Shown here: piece after piece, positions 7,943 through 9,530 of the stretch
Layout of the letters: each line of letters starts with the position of its first letter
How positions within the stretch are numbered: position 1 is the stretch's first letter
Assembly (NCBI GenBank): GCA_946482375.1
Contig: CAMLRH010000084.1
Coordinates: 1-9,530 of the forward strand
DNA: 9,530 bases
From: an uncultured Caulobacteraceae bacterium
GTDB taxonomy: Bacteria > Pseudomonadota > Alphaproteobacteria > Caulobacterales > Caulobacteraceae
Direction of reading: 5' to 3'
The notes under the pieces: model-generated
Seen by the model: the letters and a program-made list of their open reading frames with translations, nothing else
Told to the model about the DNA's origin: nothing
Databases searched by the model: none
Made by a program: the position numbers and the translations under genes

Positions 7943-8472
7943 GACAGTCGCTCCTGCGCGAGGCGATGGAACGCCTTGCGGACCAGTTGCTTCACCGCGT
8001 CGGGCGAATTCCCCATGCGGCGCGCGATGGCGGGATAGGTCATCTGCTCGAAGCGGTGGAACATGAAGGCCGCCCGCATGCGCGGCGGCAAACGGCTGAT
8101 CGCCAGGACCAGGTGCGTGTAATCCTGTTTGCCGATGAGGGTGCGCTCCGGCGACAGCTCCTCGATCGGGTCCTGCGCCTCGTCGAGCGGCGCCGTCCTG
8201 TTCCAGCCGTGAGCGGCGTCATGGCGCCGACGATCGACCAGGACGTTGGCGGCGACGCGGAAGAGATAGCCCTGCACGTTCTCAACCGGCGCGGCGCTGG
8301 CGCGCATCTGGAGGCGCAGGAAGACATCCTGCACGAGGTCATCCACGTCGGCCGGTGACGTCCGCTTGCTGAAGTAGGCGCGCAAAGCCGGGCCATACGC
8401 CGTCATCCACGCGCTGAGCTCCTCGGAGCGAGCGGGCGTCGCGGGTGACGGCGGCGTTGGCTTGAGAGCCAT
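7939..8472 (-). CDS. ECF RNA polymerase sigma factor, FecI-like
   Basis: The protein has 177 residues, a normal ECF length. Region 2 covers about residues 24-86, with DVDDLVQDVFLRLQ (43-56, core-polymerase contact and -10 recognition) and GYLFRVAANVLVDRRRH (68-84). Region 4 covers about 119-172, with SRLPPRMRAAFMFHRFEQMTY and the helix-turn-helix YPAIARRMGNSPDAVKQLVR (146-165) that should read the -35 box. Region 3 is absent, as expected for ECF factors. It is the first gene of an operon with the FecR-like gene. The chosen ATG at 8472 has only AAAGG as a possible ribosome binding site, lying inside a 12-bp palindrome. An in-frame stop lies just upstream, so no better upstream start exists. 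A promoter with the same blocks as the receptor promoter precedes it, suggesting autoregulation. It resembles FecI-type factors, but the ligand pathway is unknown, so no fecI symbol is given. Confidence 0.92.
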   Translation of the reverse strand: MALKPTPPSPATPARSEELSAWMTAYGPALRAYFSKRTSPADVDDLVQDVFLRLQMRASAAPVENVQGYLFRVAANVLVDRRRHDAAHGWNRTAPLDEAQDPIEELSPERTLIGKQDYTHLVLAISRLPPRMRAAFMFHRFEQMTYPAIARRMGNSPDAVKQLVRKAFHRLAQERLS

Positions 8473-8473
8473 C

Positions 8474-8485
8474 CAAAGGCCTTTG
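8474..8485. other. 12-bp perfect palindrome abutting the sigma-factor start codon
   Basis: CAAAGGCCTTTG is perfectly self-complementary and ends one base before the ATG of the ECF sigma gene. It contains the only Shine-Dalgarno-like bases (AAAGG) for that gene. It could be an operator, a weak hairpin affecting initiation, or chance. Confidence 0.4.
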
Positions 8486-8499
8486 CCAGGTACTCACTG

Positions 8500-8511
8500 C
8501 GCGGCGCCGCG
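8500..8511. other. 12-bp GC palindrome in the sigma-factor leader
   Basis: CGCGGCGCCGCG lies in the predicted untranslated leader of the sigma-fecR transcript, 14 bp from the palindrome at 8474-8485. In such GC-rich DNA a run of this kind can arise by chance, so function is not claimed. Confidence 0.3.
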
Positions 8512-8546
8512 GCCGGATTCACGCACCGATCGCAGCACCCTCCATG

Positions 8547-8582
8547 GGTAAGACGGAAGAACCGCACACTTTGGGTAGCCCC
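8547..8582 (-). promoter_or_regulatory. Predicted ECF sigma-dependent (autoregulatory) promoter of the sigma-fecR operon
   Basis: On the minus strand GGGGCT (8577-8582), 20 nt, then CCGTCTTACC (8547-8556). Both blocks and the spacing are identical to those upstream of the receptor gene, while the 20 nt between them differ, as expected for -35 and -10 elements rather than a copied segment. The CGTC core is typical of ECF -10 boxes. Transcription would start near 8543 and give a leader of about 70 nt. Confidence 0.65.
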
Positions 8583-8589
8583 TTACGAG

Positions 8590-8613
8590 AAAAAATTGGC
8601 GCGATCGTCCGCC
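8590..8613 (-). terminator. Weak terminator-like hairpin after the sigma pseudogene
   Basis: On the minus strand GGCG and CGCC (8610-8613 and 8598-8601) can pair around 8 nt and are followed by AA and six T (8590-8595). The stem is only 4 bp, though the T-run is good. It lies 24 nt past the pseudogene stop and just upstream of the predicted sigma-operon promoter, where a terminator would insulate the operon. Confidence 0.3.
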
Positions 8614-8636
8614 GAGGCCCACGAGAATGGCGCCCC

Positions 8637-9118
8637 TTACAGGCAAATGCCAAGGCTTGGAGAAAAGACGCTAACGCCCGTCTGCCGAGCGATCTGGGCG
8701 TAGCTGAGCCCCTCGATGCGGTGCGGCAGGAAGATTGTTCACCGCTTCTCCGTCATCCGGTCGGTGACCTCAAGCGAACGCCGCAGCCGCTCCGAGGCGA
8801 TCAGCGTCCGTTCAGCATCGGGGCTGTCGTCCGCCGCTTCCGCCGGACCGGCGGCTGTCTCGAACAGCGCGACGCGCGTCCCTGGAGCGCAGAGGGCCGG
8901 TCGCTGGGTTGCGCGCCACCCGGAAGAGCAGAATGCCGGGCGACCGCACCCTGGCGGCGTTGCGCGCCTTGACCACGCGCAGGGAAGGCGTCGTGGACGA
9001 TGTCCGCCCCCTCGCCGGTCCTTGCCCGCGCCGCGACAGCGTTCAATTCCTGCGTCCGGCTGCGGTACGCGCCTCGGCCAGGTCGCGCCGACGCCACGCG
9101 CCATTTTTCTTCACTCAT
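8637..9118 (-). pseudogene. Decayed ECF sigma-factor gene (FecI-type)
   Basis: Pieces of an ECF sigma factor occur in order on the minus strand but in different frames. From ATG at 9118 the frame reads MSEEKWRV and later AYRSRTQELN and GADIVHDAF, the start of region 2. One extra base in CCC (8982-8984) then breaks the frame. The continuation in the next frame reads LRVVKARNAA and GILLFRVARNPATGPLRSRD (rest of region 2). A second shift near 8873-8880 leads to RVALFETAAGPAEAADD and ERLRRSLEVTDRMTEKR. A TGA (8739-8741) interrupts region 4, but the same frame continues as TIFLPHRIEGLSYAQIARQT, the first half of the region 4 helix-turn-helix. The similarity then ends at GVSV, and the frame stops at 8637-8639. 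The recognition helix is therefore missing and no functional sigma factor can be made. Its sequence is clearly different from the intact sigma factor next to it, so it is not a recent copy. A sequencing error could explain one shift but not all the damage. Confidence 0.8.
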
Positions 9119-9243
9119 GTGCCGACCTCGCGTCCCCTCGCACACACGCGAGAGTCCCGCCGTGCTTACGGATTGGACGAGCGTTGACGTGCGGCGACCG
9201 CCACGTCCTACTGGGCCAAGCGCTGTTTCGAGGGGCACATGCT

Positions 9244-9530
9244 TTGAGAAGACGGAACTTCTTCGTCGAGATCGGAGCGGCGGCGATCACGCTGCCGACC
9301 TTTGCGTTGGCCAGGCAGGTCGAGGCCTGGCGCACCTTGCGCCAAACCGTACCGCTGCCGCCCATCGTCGAAGGCGGGCGACAGAAGGTCGGCGACGTCG
9401 AACTCCACTACGCCATCTACGGCAAGGGCGCGCCCGTGATCCTGCTGCATCCGGGGCTGGGGCACGGCGACTACTGGGCCAACCAGATCGGACCGCTGTC
9501 GCAAGACTTCCAGGTCATCGTCGTGGATCT
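9244..9530 (+). CDS. Alpha/beta hydrolase with probable Tat signal peptide, N-terminal part (cut by window edge)
   Basis: There are 95 visible codons, open to the right edge. The start is TTG at 9244, with GAGGGG eight bases upstream (9230-9235). The ATG at 9239 is followed directly by CTT TGA and cannot be the start. The protein begins with RRRNFFV, close to the twin-arginine pattern RRxFF, then a hydrophobic stretch ending PTFALA with a likely cleavage site near residue 23, so export to the periplasm is likely. From residue 48 the alpha/beta-hydrolase start is clear: KVGDVELHYAIYGKGAPVIL, then the strand and oxyanion-hole segment LLHPGLGHGDYW (67-78), then the next strand FQVIVVDL. The nucleophile elbow and the rest of the catalytic triad lie outside the window, so the reaction (esterase, lipase-like or other) cannot be given. 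It is transcribed away from the sigma pseudogene. A role in processing the receptor's ligand is possible but only inferred from position. Confidence 0.85.
   Translation, partial: MRRRNFFVEIGAAAITLPTFALARQVEAWRTLRQTVPLPPIVEGGRQKVGDVELHYAIYGKGAPVILLHPGLGHGDYWANQIGPLSQDFQVIVVD

Noticed and set aside
8544..8972. A 142-codon open frame on the plus strand (MGKTEEPHTLG start)
   Set aside because: It runs antisense through the predicted sigma promoter and the sigma pseudogene, and its protein looks like no known family.
8739..9238. Two overlapping minus-strand open frames (8739-9104 and 8801-9238) as separate small genes
   Set aside because: Each contains only part of an ECF sigma factor; together with a third frame they are better explained as one broken gene.
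9119..9243. Possible promoter for the hydrolase, with TTGACG at 9184-9189
   Set aside because: TTGACG is a fair -35 match, but no convincing -10 lies at 16-18 bp (only CCTACT-like bases), and no copy of the GGGGCT/CCGTCTTACC element is present. Nothing else was seen in this short gap.
1..9530. CRISPR array, tRNA, rRNA, insertion sequence or transposon ends
   Set aside because: No direct repeat-spacer pattern, no cloverleaf-like sequence, no transposase frame and no terminal inverted repeats were seen.

Overview
The window is high-GC DNA with strong third-position GC bias, from a Gram-negative bacterium. An alphaproteobacterium of the Caulobacterales/Sphingomonadales kind is the best guess. 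The main reasons are the large TonB-dependent receptor with an 'IVTAQKK' TonB-box region and long cysteine-containing loops, the FecI/FecR pair, and the style of the autotransporter. This assignment is inferred from protein style; no rRNA or marker gene is present.

Layout (most genes read leftward on the minus strand). At the far right, a plus-strand alpha/beta hydrolase with a probable Tat signal enters the window and is cut by its edge (9244-9530). Left of it, pointing away, is a decayed ECF sigma-factor gene with frameshifts, an internal stop and a lost C-terminus (8637-9118). Then comes an intact cell-surface signalling unit: ECF sigma factor (7939-8472), overlapping by ATGA a FecR-type membrane sigma regulator (6908-7942), then a TonB-dependent receptor with an N-terminal STN signalling domain (3273-6794). 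A classical autotransporter (306-3146) follows and ends at a strong rho-independent terminator (233-269). The start of another minus-strand gene (1-194) runs off the left edge.

How the genes may work together: by analogy with FecA-FecR-FecI, ligand binding to the receptor would be passed through its STN domain to the periplasmic part of FecR, which releases or activates the sigma factor. The DNA supports this circuit directly. The sigma-fecR operon and the receptor gene carry the same two-part element, GGGGCT-N20-CCGTCTTACC, with identical spacing and a CGTC core typical of ECF -10 boxes. This predicts autoregulation plus activation of the receptor. No terminator is seen between receptor and autotransporter, so the autotransporter is probably in the same regulon.

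Most worth a second look are the shared promoter element, the fossil second sigma factor beside the living one, and an autotransporter placed downstream of a signalling receptor. The ligand cannot be read from the sequence, and no Fur-box-like site was noticed.
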